Part shown: positions 8,834-19,632 of the stretch, in pieces
How positions within the stretch are numbered: the stretch's first letter is position 1
Layout of the letters: each line of letters opens with the position of its first letter
Origin: Nitrospinaceae bacterium
GTDB taxonomy: Bacteria > Nitrospinota > Nitrospinia > Nitrospinales > VA-1
Assembly: GCA_029261675.1 (NCBI GenBank)
Contig: JAJDBA010000309.1
Location: 1 to 35,924, forward strand
Direction of reading: 5' to 3'
DNA length: 35,924 nt
Position numbers and translations under genes: made by a program
The notes under the pieces: model-generated
What the model was told of the DNA's origin: nothing
The model's input: only the letters and a program-made list of their open reading frames with translations
The model's database searches: none

Positions 8834-11398
8834 ATGGATTTTTCGTTAATCATAATTGTCTTGGTGGTTGTCGGTATCGGACTACGATTTGTCCTTTTCA
8901 GTTCTGATAAGGGCAGCTCACGTCAGAACAGAGAAAACCCTTCCTCAAGCTCGTCTACAAGTAAAGATGCTGTAGTTTCCTCTCCCAATTCCGGAAACTC
9001 TACTTCATCAAGCGGGGGATCTAGTCTGCTAAATCAATTATCCATGATTAACTCCAAGAAATTCCCCGCTTTATCAACAAAGCAATTACCGCAAAAGCTC
9101 GAAGCATTTTTTGGAAGGAAAGACATAATTCACGAAGTGAGCGGTAAAAATTGGGGAAGCGGTGGCCCAATATGTCTCTATGGTAAAAAAGCAGCGGGAA
9201 AAACAACTCTAGCATTAGTATTGGCTCATCAACTGGCTCCCAAGTATGCTGATGCTCAATTCTATATAGACCTAAAAGGGGAGGGGGATAAACCCTTATC
9301 TGTTGGCCAGGCAATGGGTTATGTGTTGCGCGCATTCAATCCGCACGAGCCTATACCTTCTGACCCGTTTGAGCTTTCTGAGCAATATGGTGCATCATTT
9401 CGAGGTAAAAGAATTCTGATTGTTCTCGAGAATGTGAAAAAACTTAGTCAGATAAAACAACTGATGCCATCGAAGGCCGGAATAATGATTACAACCTCGG
9501 AAGGTAAAATTGCACCTCCGGGTTCATTCTCAAGACAGGTGAAAGCTTTACATCCTGATGAAGGAGAATTGTTATTGTTTTATTTTGCTCCAAGTGCAAA
9601 ACAGGATGCAGGCGATATTTCTGAACTGTGTGGTCATTCACCGCTTGCGATCTCCATTGCAGGATCATTTCTCAAAGAATACCCAGACTATCCATTAGCC
9701 AATTTATTAAATCAACTTCGTGAAGAACGAAAGCTAATGAAGCCAGAGGGTGACGAATATCTGAAAGAAGAGAAAAAAGAAATTGAAATTATTGATCGCG
9801 ATGTACAGGCAATTTTCAATATCGTTAATAAGGAGTTGAAAAAAGAAACAGCGACCGTTCTTCGTAAGTTGGCCCTGTTTGCTGATTCTTTTGATGAAAA
9901 AGCAGAAGAGAATATTTGTGGGGATAGGGCTAACGAACATCTAAAAAGACTAGTCGCTTTGAAACTCATAGAATATGATCCGCTCAATCAAAGGTATTTT
10001 TTCCATGAAGTTATTCGTCAACTGGTTTCTAAAGAAGTAAGGCCTTCAGAGAAAATTCTGACTCACAGAAATCTGGCTCTTTATTATTATGAGGTGCTGG
10101 CAGAAGCCAATGAGCTTTATGGACAAGATGATGAAGCATCAGAAAGTGCTTTGAATATGTTTGATCTGAATTGGTTCAATATTCAGGCGGGGCATTCTTG
10201 GTCTGCTAACAAAAGCACGGAAGATGCAAATATCGCAAAACTCTGCGGTGACTACTGCACTCAGGCCCGGGTTTTGATGCCAATGCGCCACCCTCCGGAA
10301 GACTGTATTAAATGGAATGAGTCCGCTTTAACAGCATCGCGCGAATCTGAAAATATTGAGTCGGAAAAAAATAATCTACTCACACTGGGTATGCAGTTAT
10401 GTAGCTTAGGTTATTTTGAAAGAGCTGCCGAATATTTGGAAGATGCTCAAAGGCTTGCCAATCAGTTAAGCCACGTAAAAGATGAAAAAGATGCTTTGGA
10501 TTTATTAGGGCAAGCCTGCCTTGAGTTAGGAGACTATGAGAGAGCCAGTGAATGTTTTGAAAGAGTATTAGAGTTTGTAAAGCTCGAAGGCAATAAGAAA
10601 AAAGAAATGGAAGCGCTGGATTTCCTTGGTCAGGCCTATTACAAATCTAACGAGTTGGAGGAGGCAGAATCCAATTTTAAAAAATCACTGGAAATTGCGC
10701 AAAAGACGGATAGCAAGCCACAAGAGGCTAAAAACTTTGAAGATCTTGGTCTTGTCAGCACTAAAATGAAAAAATTCACCACGGCAATTTCTCAATTTAA
10801 GCAAGCCAAAACCGTGGCCCGGCAATGTAAAGACCAGACACGAGAGATGGGAGTATTACAGGGTATGGCCAATGCCCATATCAAAATGGGCAAACCCAAA
10901 AAAGGAATTGAAAATCTGGAGGCAGCTATCACTCTAGCAAAAAAAATGGGCAGTAAGAGAGATCAGGGAATAATATTAAAAAAACTGGGTGACTTTTATC
11001 AACAACTCAAGGAATTTGAAAAGGCTGCAGAGTTCTATGAAAAAGGCTGGCCCAAGATTCGTAAGGGTACAAATTTCAAATTTGAATATAACTTACTCAA
11101 TAGCTTGGGTGAAACATATTTAGAGCTGAATAATGATGAAAAGGCTTTGATATGCTTTCGCCACGCTAAATCCATTGGCAGGAAAAATGGTGAGCAATAT
11201 CTAGAGGCGAAATCTCTTTGGAATATGTCGCTGATATATCAAAAATCTGGCCCTCCAGAAGAAGCGATGAACTTTGCAGATATGGCAAGTCAAGCATGCC
11301 CGGAAAACCCAACAGACGAAGCTAAAAAGTTGGAAAAAGAGATTAAAGAATGGGTATTGAAAAAAGTCGAAGAAGATATTAAAGGCAGCGGATTGTAA
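8834..11398 (+). CDS. membrane-anchored NB-ARC/STAND-like ATPase with C-terminal TPR repeats
   Basis: N-terminal hydrophobic segment (FSLIIIVLVVVGIGLRFVLF), Ser-rich linker, Walker A GKKAAGKTTLA, Walker-B-like KRILIVLENV, GIMITTSEGK, then many roughly 40-aa TPR-like repeats. Confidence 0.85.
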   Translation: MDFSLIIIVLVVVGIGLRFVLFSSDKGSSRQNRENPSSSSSTSKDAVVSSPNSGNSTSSSGGSSLLNQLSMINSKKFPALSTKQLPQKLEAFFGRKDIIHEVSGKNWGSGGPICLYGKKAAGKTTLALVLAHQLAPKYADAQFYIDLKGEGDKPLSVGQAMGYVLRAFNPHEPIPSDPFELSEQYGASFRGKRILIVLENVKKLSQIKQLMPSKAGIMITTSEGKIAPPGSFSRQVKALHPDEGELLLFYFAPSAKQDAGDISELCGHSPLAISIAGSFLKEYPDYPLANLLNQLREERKLMKPEGDEYLKEEKKEIEIIDRDVQAIFNIVNKELKKETATVLRKLALFADSFDEKAEENICGDRANEHLKRLVALKLIEYDPLNQRYFFHEVIRQLVSKEVRPSEKILTHRNLALYYYEVLAEANELYGQDDEASESALNMFDLNWFNIQAGHSWSANKSTEDANIAKLCGDYCTQARVLMPMRHPPEDCIKWNESALTASRESENIESEKNNLLTLGMQLCSLGYFERAAEYLEDAQRLANQLSHVKDEKDALDLLGQACLELGDYERASECFERVLEFVKLEGNKKKEMEALDFLGQAYYKSNELEEAESNFKKSLEIAQKTDSKPQEAKNFEDLGLVSTKMKKFTTAISQFKQAKTVARQCKDQTREMGVLQGMANAHIKMGKPKKGIENLEAAITLAKKMGSKRDQGIILKKLGDFYQQLKEFEKAAEFYEKGWPKIRKGTNFKFEYNLLNSLGETYLELNNDEKALICFRHAKSIGRKNGEQYLEAKSLWNMSLIYQKSGPPEEAMNFADMASQACPENPTDEAKKLEKEIKEWVLKKVEEDIKGSGL

Positions 11399-11399
11399 C

Positions 11400-11693
11400 C
11401 TACCCTTTAACCTTTTTCCATTTTAGGGTCACATCGCCTTTCCGTATCTTTACTTGACAACCTAGCCGCATGCCATCCTCAAGGTCTTCTTCCAATAAAT
11501 AATCCTTTTCCTCTTCTGTGATTCTCGAAAGGTTTTCTCGACCTTTAACTACAGTGACTTCACACACTCCACAGGTTCCCTCTGTGCAACCAAAAGAAAG
11601 TGAAACATCAACTTCATCGCAAAACTCCATGAGTGGGGTGCCATCTTCCACCTCATGCGTAACATTGTCTGTCTTGAAAAATACCTTGGCCAC
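11400..11693 (-). CDS. 2Fe-2S ferredoxin
   Basis: CX5CX2C...C arrangement: SFGCTEGTCGVCEVTV ... RLGCQVKI. Confidence 0.93.
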   Translation of the reverse strand: MAKVFFKTDNVTHEVEDGTPLMEFCDEVDVSLSFGCTEGTCGVCEVTVVKGRENLSRITEEEKDYLLEEDLEDGMRLGCQVKIRKGDVTLKWKKVKG

Positions 11694-11734
11694 GCTAAAC
11701 TCCCTTTAAAACTGGCTGATTGTGAATCCTTAGA

Positions 11735-12625
11735 TCAAATGCCAGTATCTTTTAAAAATTGGATGTGCTTTATTTGTTCTTCAGTTAAATTTTTTGGTAT
11801 TTCAATTTTCACATTTACAAGTTGATCGCCCTGAACACCTGATGAAGATTTAATACCCACTTCTTTTCTTCGTAATTTTGAGTTGCTCTGTATCCCAGGA
11901 GGAATCTTAACACTTTTTATTCCGTTTAATGTTTGCACTTCAATAGTCGTGCCTAGTAGTGCATCCGTCAATTTAATTTCAGAGTCAATCATAACATTTT
12001 GGCCATCCCGTCTGAAAAGAGGGTGGGGGAGGACTCGAATTTTCAGGTGCAAGTCCCCCTGGTTTTTACCGTCTGGACTCAAATGACCTTTTCCTTGCAA
12101 CCTGAGTATTTTTCCATTTGTGACCCCTGAAGGGATTTTAATACTTGTCTCCTCTACAACGCCATTTCTTGAAATGGCAATATTTCTTTGTGCTCCCAGG
12201 GCTGCTTCTTCAAAACCAATGGAAAGTTCTTTTATTAGAGTAGGAGGCTTTACACTTTGTGGATTTGGACGTTGAAAAGGATTTCCTCCACCGGGAAAAC
12301 CACCTCTCCCTTGATGAGGGTTACCTGCATTCGAACCAAAGCCAAACCCACGAAGAATATCATTCACGTCAAAGTCTCGAAAAATATCTTCTTGTGAAAA
12401 TTTTTGATGAAATCCTTCTGATCCAAACTGATCATATTCTCGACGTTTTTTCTTATCGCTGAGAACCGCATAGGCTTCACTTATATCTTTAAATTTGCTT
12501 TCCGCTTTGGCATCACCCTCATTGCGATCGGGATGATATTTCATAGCCTGCTTGCGATAAGCCTTTTTAATCTCATCATCGGAAGAGCCCTTTTGAATTC
12601 CAAGAACCGAGTAGTAGTCTGTCAT
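11735..12625 (-). CDS. J-domain co-chaperone, CbpA/DnaJ-like without zinc finger
   Basis: J domain [33 protein letters not shown] (HPD), G/F-rich linker, DnaJ C-terminal domain with no CXXCXGXG repeats. Confidence 0.95.
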   Translation of the reverse strand: MTDYYSVLGIQKGSSDDEIKKAYRKQAMKYHPDRNEGDAKAESKFKDISEAYAVLSDKKKRREYDQFGSEGFHQKFSQEDIFRDFDVNDILRGFGFGSNAGNPHQGRGGFPGGGNPFQRPNPQSVKPPTLIKELSIGFEEAALGAQRNIAISRNGVVEETSIKIPSGVTNGKILRLQGKGHLSPDGKNQGDLHLKIRVLPHPLFRRDGQNVMIDSEIKLTDALLGTTIEVQTLNGIKSVKIPPGIQSNSKLRRKEVGIKSSSGVQGDQLVNVKIEIPKNLTEEQIKHIQFLKDTGI

Positions 12626-12706
12626 TTTCGTAAAGAGTTGAATTTTAAGGAGATTTTGTCTAAACTTAATCTGATTTAATTATAAATTATACAACCTTGT
12701 AGAGCT

Positions 12707-13534
12707 ATGAAAAGTATTTTTCGAGCAATTAGTATTTTATTTTTCTTCATGTTTTTGACCGCTTGTGGCGGGTACCTTCCTTCGGCTCCCAGTAATTGGT
12801 CGGCGAACCCTACTGAAATGCATGCATGGGACCCTCCTGATGCAGAAACCCTAGCTAAAAGAAGAGAGAATCAAGAACATCTGGATAAACTAACAAGTGA
12901 AATCGAAAGACTGTTCATAAATCATGCCTCCCTAGATCAACAGGGAGCAACCATGGATGATTTAACTCGCAAAACGGATGCGAAGATCCGCAGATCTGAA
13001 AAGGAATTTACAGACCAGATTGGGAAAGAAATCGACCGTAGTAAAAAAATGCAATCCGATGTAAAGGAAACGCAGACAAAACTCAAACAAGCAGAGGAAA
13101 GGCTAAAAGAACGAGCTAAAATTATACCTCCTGTTATTTTCTCCAGTGCAAATTATAATGCGGCTATGAAAGCTTTCAGTCAAGGGCAATACCAAATAAG
13201 CCTTAGACTTTTTAATAAACTAATTAAACAAAACCCTCCCAAGTTTCTAGAAGATAATATCCACTTCGGTTTAGGCTCTTCTTATTTTAGGTTAAAAAAG
13301 TATTCTCAAGCACAGAAACATTTTCAAAAAATACTTGATGACTTTCAAATGGGAGACAAACGATTCAACTCTTATGTAATGCTCGGAGTTATTCATAACC
13401 TTCAGGGTGAAAAGAGCCGAGCTCTCTACTTGCTTGATGAGGCGCTCAGTAACAATCCTCCAGAGAGGATGAAGCCATTGATCACTCGATTAATCAGAAA
13501 TATAAATGAGGAGCCTGCTCATGCCGCTAATTAA
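12707..13534 (+). CDS. TPR-containing lipoprotein
   Basis: Signal peptide with lipobox LTAC|GG; coiled-coil region; C-terminal TPR-like repeats (AMKAFSQGQYQISLRLFNKLIKQNP). Confidence 0.85.
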   Translation: MKSIFRAISILFFFMFLTACGGYLPSAPSNWSANPTEMHAWDPPDAETLAKRRENQEHLDKLTSEIERLFINHASLDQQGATMDDLTRKTDAKIRRSEKEFTDQIGKEIDRSKKMQSDVKETQTKLKQAEERLKERAKIIPPVIFSSANYNAAMKAFSQGQYQISLRLFNKLIKQNPPKFLEDNIHFGLGSSYFRLKKYSQAQKHFQKILDDFQMGDKRFNSYVMLGVIHNLQGEKSRALYLLDEALSNNPPERMKPLITRLIRNINEEPAHAAN

Positions 13535-14177
13535 TGAGTTGGCTCCCGACTTAGAAGTCACAGAATGGGTTCAAGGTGAGCCTTCAAATATTAGTCAGCA
13601 AAGGGGAAAAATAATAATCGTGAAAGTATTTCAGGTGAATTGCCCTGGATGCTTTAGCGCAGGGTTTCCAGAAATCCTTGATGCGCTGCAAAATTTCAGT
13701 GATAAACCTGTCATTTTCTGGGGATTGGCTACCGCCTTTGAAGACTTTGAGTTAAATAATATTGAAAATTTAAAGAAACTTATAAGTCATGGTGAAGTGG
13801 TAGGTGAAACTTTGTATAGATTGGGAAGCCAGGGGATGCTCGAAAATAATCGGCTATCTTACACAATCCCTTTTCCCGTAGCATGGGACAATATTATTCC
13901 AGCAGATCCATCAAATGCATCTGTCGATGCTACAAAAATGATTGAAAGGGATTTTCCAGAATTTGCAAAACTACCTGAGTCAAGTCAAAGAAAAATAAGA
14001 GAGCAGGTAATGGCTTATTACAAGAATAAAAAGTTCTCTGCGGCGACTTTCGAAAAGTATCAGATGAGAGGAACACCTTCAACCTTGATGATTGATCAAG
14101 CAGGAGTACTCCGTGGAAAGTGGTTTGGGTCGGGGTTTGGTCTTACGAAAGAGATTGAAAATCTTTTGGCCGAATAA
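13521..14177 (+). CDS. TlpA/thioredoxin-like protein
   Basis: VNCPGCFSAGFPEIL redox motif and GTPSTLMIDQAGVLRGKWFG. Start at internal ATG 13521 preferred over 13506 because it is preceded by GAGGAG. Confidence 0.8.
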   Translation: MPLINELAPDLEVTEWVQGEPSNISQQRGKIIIVKVFQVNCPGCFSAGFPEILDALQNFSDKPVIFWGLATAFEDFELNNIENLKKLISHGEVVGETLYRLGSQGMLENNRLSYTIPFPVAWDNIIPADPSNASVDATKMIERDFPEFAKLPESSQRKIREQVMAYYKNKKFSAATFEKYQMRGTPSTLMIDQAGVLRGKWFGSGFGLTKEIENLLAE

Positions 14178-14218
14178 ACCAAGTTCTAAAATAGCAAGTC
14201 TAAAACTTATCTAAAGGG

Positions 14219-14386
14219 CTATAGGGCAGGATCATTCGACTTAGCTTTGTCTATGGTTTCTTTTATGCGTAGTTTTCTTAATAATCGCATATTTTCTTCC
14301 CGGAGCTTGTTCTCAAACTCCTCAACATTGTTGTTCTTGTGGCTATCATCCAGCGAAGGCACACTTTTACCTTGCGCAGCTTCCAT
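14219..14386 (-). CDS. small charged hypothetical protein (55 aa)
   Basis: Strong SD (AAAAAGGAGGCGGGCATG) before MEAAQGKSVPSLDDSHKNNN...; shorter than the track ORF. Confidence 0.6.
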   Translation of the reverse strand: MEAAQGKSVPSLDDSHKNNNVEEFENKLREENMRLLRKLRIKETIDKAKSNDPAL

Positions 14387-14604
14387 GCCCGCCTCCTTTT
14401 TAATTATTTTGCGATAAATCAATAATAAACGAATTAACTGAATTTGTCAATTCTAAACTATTGAATTTTTGTGGATTAGTGATTTTCTTTCCTGAATAGG
14501 CTAAAAGAGAATTATGACCCTTCTTAGTATAATAAAAGTCAGTTTTGAAAAATTCAAAAGGTTTGATTGAGTGTGTCGCTCGGGCGTTATCGAGGTGGAG
14601 CAGA

Positions 14605-16488
14605 TTAAATTCCTTTGCTTCCCTTCGCAAATACTTCAAAGGCAGTTATATTGAATTCAACAGCTCCCTTCAAAACATCATAAAAATCCCGATCTCGTAG
14701 AAACTCTTCTTCTAATAGTTCTTTCCCCCCAGCCGAAGTCTTCTTGTTCATAATTGCAGTCGACCTTTGATTCCAACTCGAAAATCCAGAATAATCATAA
14801 CCCTGCAATAGCAATGTTGCGTCTTCATCTTTTAGAAGAAACTGAATTATTGACTTCATACTTTGAACAAACTCCCCCTTACTCTGGTTTGTGAGAGGTT
14901 CGTCTTTAAAAAACTGGTTTTCAAGTTTGTTTAAGAGATTGGAAACCTCGGCGAAAATGACAAGTTGTTTGTCAGCAGCTCTGATTACCTTATTAATGTC
15001 AGACAATTCCATTGGAATGGAATGGAGGGTAGTCTTTATTTTAGCCGAAATATTGACTGTGCAATATGAATTTATTGCTTCACGCAGGGATATATTATTT
15101 AACCCTTTTATTCCAATGCCGCCTTCTGTTGCATTAAAGGCTTTTGAACTTTCATCTATTGAATTAGAAAACATATTTGAATAGGTTTCCATAGATACTG
15201 TAGTGCTTGTTGTAATATCAAAAACATTCGGTCTCTCCAGTAGATTACTAGAATACAAATGGAACTTTTCCTGATCCAAATAATTCATGGTTTCATGCTG
15301 ATTCACTTTGTCTTCCCGTTGGAGATAGTAATAAGAATTCCTGCAGTGCAATCGCTTCTTTGAGAAGGAGAGATCCTGTCCAATGAATATAATTGGTTCA
15401 CACCCAATGAATTTGGCAAATTGGAATGCCGCATGGGCGACTGAAAATATTTTTTCCAGAGAACCCTTCTCCCCCATATGCCTCTGTAACCATTCGGCCA
15501 AACTGATGGAAGAGTTATAGGTAAGACGTTTACCTGGAAAAGTATCTGGAATTCTTGATGGGACGACAGGGTTATAAAGCAACCAGGAATCCTTCGAATT
15601 GTTTTGCAGATCAAAAAAGTTGAGCGTTGTCTCGTCAGGATCAATTGCAACTATAAAATCAGGAAAAATTTTATTTTCAACGAGGGGCTTCAAAGCTGTT
15701 GCTACCGAGATTAGAAGAAAGTTGTCTCTTTTTGTATTAAGGTACTGAATATTTTTGTCGAGAGACGGGCCTGCTGAACAAATAATTACAGGGATATTTG
15801 ATAAGCGATTCTTTAAACTTGTTATCCCTGTACTGGTAATGAGATTTGAAAAATTTTTAATGATATTTTTATAAAAGGTTTTAGATTTTGCTGATTGTGT
15901 CTTAAGGTCAATTGTTGAAGCTTGAAAAATTTCCTTTATTCCTGCTAGCAGCTCACTGGTCCTTTTTGAATTTACTTCTGATAACGCATTTTGTTGAACA
16001 AGTCGATATCCATTTAAGCTGAAATTTACTTTTTCATCCTCTAATGCTGCTATTACTTCTTCCCGTTGTTGGGAGAAAATAAATGTCAGGCCGGGGTGGG
16101 TTAGAAGTTGTTCTTGATCATTAGCCTCAAAAGCCAATCTGGCCAAGTGCATGTCATTTTCTATTACAACGATTTTTGAATGTTCAGATGTTGCTTTAAT
16201 GAGTTCAGTGATGTGGTAGCCCAACCCCATCCCTACTACAATGAAATTCGTGGCATCACTAGCGCCTAATGATCCGATAAAACGGTTTGCCTCACGAATT
16301 GGATCGTATTTGCTGAGCAGATGTTTTTTGCTCCCCTTGGCATTTAGATGGGAAAGAGTGGGATAGCCAGATTGGGATAAGGAAACTTCATATTCCAGCG
16401 ATGACTGTGTGCTGTTTATAATCTCATATGCCTTAGGGTGAAGGGATTTTAAAAGAGAGAGATTCTTGCTGAGAATATCCACAGTCAT
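14605..16488 (-). CDS. 6-hydroxymethylpterin pyrophosphokinase MptE-like / Maf (DUF115) family protein
   Basis: VVGMGLGYHITELIKAT ... PVIICSAGPSLDKNIQYL ... FPDFIVAIDPDE ... IIFIGQDLSF, typical of motility-associated Maf/DUF115 proteins. Confidence 0.85.
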   Translation of the reverse strand: MTVDILSKNLSLLKSLHPKAYEIINSTQSSLEYEVSLSQSGYPTLSHLNAKGSKKHLLSKYDPIREANRFIGSLGASDATNFIVVGMGLGYHITELIKATSEHSKIVVIENDMHLARLAFEANDQEQLLTHPGLTFIFSQQREEVIAALEDEKVNFSLNGYRLVQQNALSEVNSKRTSELLAGIKEIFQASTIDLKTQSAKSKTFYKNIIKNFSNLITSTGITSLKNRLSNIPVIICSAGPSLDKNIQYLNTKRDNFLLISVATALKPLVENKIFPDFIVAIDPDETTLNFFDLQNNSKDSWLLYNPVVPSRIPDTFPGKRLTYNSSISLAEWLQRHMGEKGSLEKIFSVAHAAFQFAKFIGCEPIIFIGQDLSFSKKRLHCRNSYYYLQREDKVNQHETMNYLDQEKFHLYSSNLLERPNVFDITTSTTVSMETYSNMFSNSIDESSKAFNATEGGIGIKGLNNISLREAINSYCTVNISAKIKTTLHSIPMELSDINKVIRAADKQLVIFAEVSNLLNKLENQFFKDEPLTNQSKGEFVQSMKSIIQFLLKDEDATLLLQGYDYSGFSSWNQRSTAIMNKKTSAGGKELLEEEFLRDRDFYDVLKGAVEFNITAFEVFAKGSKGI

Positions 16489-16531
16489 AGTTAGTGATAT
16501 TTACGTGTTAAAGATGAAGTATCATTTGAGA

Positions 16532-17293
16532 TTAAATGGAAATGGAAAAATAAAAAAGCTCCCAGGTTGCGTAGACTCCCTGTTCGGTGGCAAAGCGTTT
16601 ATCATAATCACGGATTAGTTTTCTTAATCCGCCGGCGTTAAAAATTCTAATTGGCGCGGCTCCAATTTGTTGCAGGTTTTTCATGAGATTCAGGGTGCTT
16701 GGAGAAAATATTTTTCTTTTTTCCACATCAATAGAATTTAGTGTATACCCAGAATTTTTTATAAAATTTTTCCACTGCTTTAGAGAGAAGAGTGTGATTG
16801 GACTGCTTAAATTGGCTGTCTCGCGAAACTCCACTAGAGTTTGAGGGCCAAAAGTACTGAAAAGTATAGTTCCTGTTTTATTTAATGAACTCTTTAAATG
16901 CGCTAAGGTCTCCATCGGATTCAAGAACCATTGAAAAACTGCATTAGCGCAAATCAGATCGGTCTTTTCAAGAGATACTTTTTCAGCATTTCCTACTATG
17001 AATTTAGTATTTGTTGGAATGCTTAAGCGTGATTTTAAAGTTTCAATCATCACAGGTGAAATATCATTTAACGTCAATTCATTGATAGGCATGGTTAGCA
17101 GATGTCTAGTAAAGACTCCTGTTCCGCAACCTAGTTCAAGAATATGGGAAGGGGACTTTTCTGGCAAATAGGAAGCTAATCTTTCTGCCATCGATTTCTG
17201 TAATAGGGCGTAACGATCGTAGGAGTGCGCGTATTTTGAGAAACTCGCAATTATATTTTTTTCTATGCCGGAATTTTTGGGATCCAATGTCAA
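16532..17293 (-). CDS. bioC: malonyl-ACP O-methyltransferase (TTG start)
   Basis: SAM methyltransferase motif HILELGCGTGVFTRHLL; FSKYAHSYDRYALLQKSMAERL and FSTFGPQTLVEFRE typical of BioC; biotin gene neighbourhood. Confidence 0.88.
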   Translation of the reverse strand: MTLDPKNSGIEKNIIASFSKYAHSYDRYALLQKSMAERLASYLPEKSPSHILELGCGTGVFTRHLLTMPINELTLNDISPVMIETLKSRLSIPTNTKFIVGNAEKVSLEKTDLICANAVFQWFLNPMETLAHLKSSLNKTGTILFSTFGPQTLVEFRETANLSSPITLFSLKQWKNFIKNSGYTLNSIDVEKRKIFSPSTLNLMKNLQQIGAAPIRIFNAGGLRKLIRDYDKRFATEQGVYATWELFYFSISI

Positions 17294-17352
17294 ATCAGGA
17301 TTAAAGTTAGTGGCAGTGAAAAAAACGGAATGGACTTATTGATTTTATACAA

Positions 17353-19614
17353 CTATCGATCACTTTGCCTACGGCGTAAGGAGGCTTGCGTAACCACCTT
17401 GACGGGCAGGTAAATGGTAAAGGTAGAGCCTTCATTCAGAACACTTTTTACCCGAATATCGCCCCCCATCATCAAGCAGAACCTTCGGCTGATTGCTAAA
17501 CCCAGCCCTGTTCCGCCAAATTTTCTTGTCGAGGAATTATCTACCTGCGAAAACTCCAGAAACAGTTTATTAATAGAATCCGCCGGGATTCCCATACCTG
17601 TATCTATAATAGCAAAGTTTATCCACTCAATATTGTCTCTGATATCACGAAAAACTTTTAAAGTGACTGTTCCCTTTTCAGTAAATTTACAAGCATTGCT
17701 TAATAAGTTGTGAAGCATTTGCCGAACTCTTGTTTCATCTGCATCCATCGTGCCTGCATTTTCAGGACAATCAATGATTAATTTATTTTTACCTTTCTCG
17801 GCAAGGGGGTGAATAGTTCCTTCGACCTCTTTGACTAATTTGTTTATATCAAAGCTCTCAAGCAGAATATCCATTTTCCCTGCTTCGATCTTGGATAGAT
17901 CCAGAATTTCGTTAATGAGGCCCAATAAATGTTTTGCCGATGAACGGATTTTACCCAAATCATCTTGAAAATCATCAAGTCCATCTTCTTCCGCATCCTC
18001 TAATAGCATTTCACTATAACCAATGATCGCATTCATTGGAGTTCTAAGCTCATGACTCATATTTGCCAGAAAATTACTTTTTGCCCGGTTAGCTTCTTCA
18101 GACCTGTCGCGAGCAACTATTAAAGTTTGATGCGCAGACTTCAATTCATTGATTAGGGAAGTGTTACTCACTGCAACCGCAGCTTGTGATGCAAGGGATT
18201 CAACCAGACTTTCATAGTCAGGAGAAAAAGGAATAACTCGTTTTTTATCTTTTACATCTCTGGCATTCAATAACTGTAAAACACCTATGACTTCATCCTC
18301 GTGATTTGTTAGAGGAACAACAAGCATAGACTTCGTGCGATAGCCTGTTTTTTCATCGAATTTTTTCGGACCGGTGAAATCGAAAGGTTCGTAATTGTAG
18401 ACATCCGGAATATTAACCGAAATGTTTTTTATCGCAACATACGCTGAGACATTAGACATGTTTTTTTCCACTGGCGGAAAGGTGATATCTTTTCCAGTGG
18501 TTCCACCCATGAAAATATTCAAGGATTCATTCTGGACAATTTTAAAATTTAAAACGTCATCTTTTAAAATATATAGGGTTCCTCCATCTGCATGAGTGAG
18601 GTTCCTTGCCTCATTTACAATTATTTCAAGCAGAGCCCCCAGATTGCGTTCCCCAGATAAGGCGCGACCAATATTTGATAGTCTTTGAATATGCCCCATT
18701 AGGTTGAAGGATCTTTTCGAGTCCAGTCCACCTTTTTGAATAAACTCGGCCAGTTCACTTCCAAATTTGTTTTTTGGTTTGGCAATACCAATTACCAAAC
18801 TGGGATCAATGATCCAACCTTCAGATTGAATGCTTGGGTGTTGTAAATCAGGGATACCATAATTGGGCTTCCCCATATTGTAGGCCCAAGCTGTTTGGAC
18901 CGCACTCAAAATCGCATCTAGAGAATACCCATTTGCATCCTCAACGCATTTCAATTTCAGAGTGTCATCAATGAATAATTTGAATTCAAAATCATGCTCA
19001 AATTCTGGGGTTTCTAATCCTTTAATGACTTCTTTGTGGACATGCTCTGAATCGGACTTGGTCTTTTTTCCAGAATTTTCTTGTACTTTAAACCGCCTCG
19101 CAACCAAAGCAGGCAGGGTTTCTATAATTACTCGATTATCTTTTTTGGGAGAGCAAGGAATTATAGAAGCTCCGGATTTGAGCAAGCAGTTACTGCCTTC
19201 AAAAAACTGATGAAGAGAATGATTGCCAGTAGCTTTTAAGGGGCTTCCTACCCCCGCAAAAATATCTGTTATTCGCAGGGGTGTTTTCATTCCTTTGGGT
19301 AATTTACTGAGGTATTGTTTTACCTTTTTTTCAAACCCCGTTTGCTTCCATTTTTGGATATCTTTTATGTAATGATTCCACTCTGGGGACAAAGACATTT
19401 TGTCAAGAAACTGCTTTGGTTGCCCTAGTGGAAAATTAACTCCGGCAAACCAAGGACCTTTTTCCTTTAAAAACAATTCGAAATCAGAGAGGGTAGAGAA
19501 AGATTCCACCTTATTTACAGATAGCCCATGGCTCTTTTTGAAGACACAATGCGCAATAGTGATAGGCCTTTTGGGCGTGGGATTATCTGTAAAATTTATT
19601 CCAAATATTTTCAT
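17353..19614 (-). CDS. cytosolic sensor histidine kinase: N-terminal DUF429-like (RNase H-fold) domain + GAF + HisKA + HATPase_c
   Basis: DUF429-like segments ([60 protein letters not shown]); GAF region; H-box [20 protein letters not shown] boxes [26 protein letters not shown]. One continuous ORF, no obvious TM helix. Confidence 0.85.
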   Translation of the reverse strand: MKIFGINFTDNPTPKRPITIAHCVFKKSHGLSVNKVESFSTLSDFELFLKEKGPWFAGVNFPLGQPKQFLDKMSLSPEWNHYIKDIQKWKQTGFEKKVKQYLSKLPKGMKTPLRITDIFAGVGSPLKATGNHSLHQFFEGSNCLLKSGASIIPCSPKKDNRVIIETLPALVARRFKVQENSGKKTKSDSEHVHKEVIKGLETPEFEHDFEFKLFIDDTLKLKCVEDANGYSLDAILSAVQTAWAYNMGKPNYGIPDLQHPSIQSEGWIIDPSLVIGIAKPKNKFGSELAEFIQKGGLDSKRSFNLMGHIQRLSNIGRALSGERNLGALLEIIVNEARNLTHADGGTLYILKDDVLNFKIVQNESLNIFMGGTTGKDITFPPVEKNMSNVSAYVAIKNISVNIPDVYNYEPFDFTGPKKFDEKTGYRTKSMLVVPLTNHEDEVIGVLQLLNARDVKDKKRVIPFSPDYESLVESLASQAAVAVSNTSLINELKSAHQTLIVARDRSEEANRAKSNFLANMSHELRTPMNAIIGYSEMLLEDAEEDGLDDFQDDLGKIRSSAKHLLGLINEILDLSKIEAGKMDILLESFDINKLVKEVEGTIHPLAEKGKNKLIIDCPENAGTMDADETRVRQMLHNLLSNACKFTEKGTVTLKVFRDIRDNIEWINFAIIDTGMGIPADSINKLFLEFSQVDNSSTRKFGGTGLGLAISRRFCLMMGGDIRVKSVLNEGSTFTIYLPVKVVTQASLRRRQSDR

Positions 19615-19632
19615 AGAAAATAGATTCTCTAC

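Noticed and set aside
14400-14639. 79-aa minus-strand ORF between the Maf-like gene and the small protein
   Set aside because: TTG start, overlaps the Maf-like 3' end, no SD or recognisable family; possible but unsupported.
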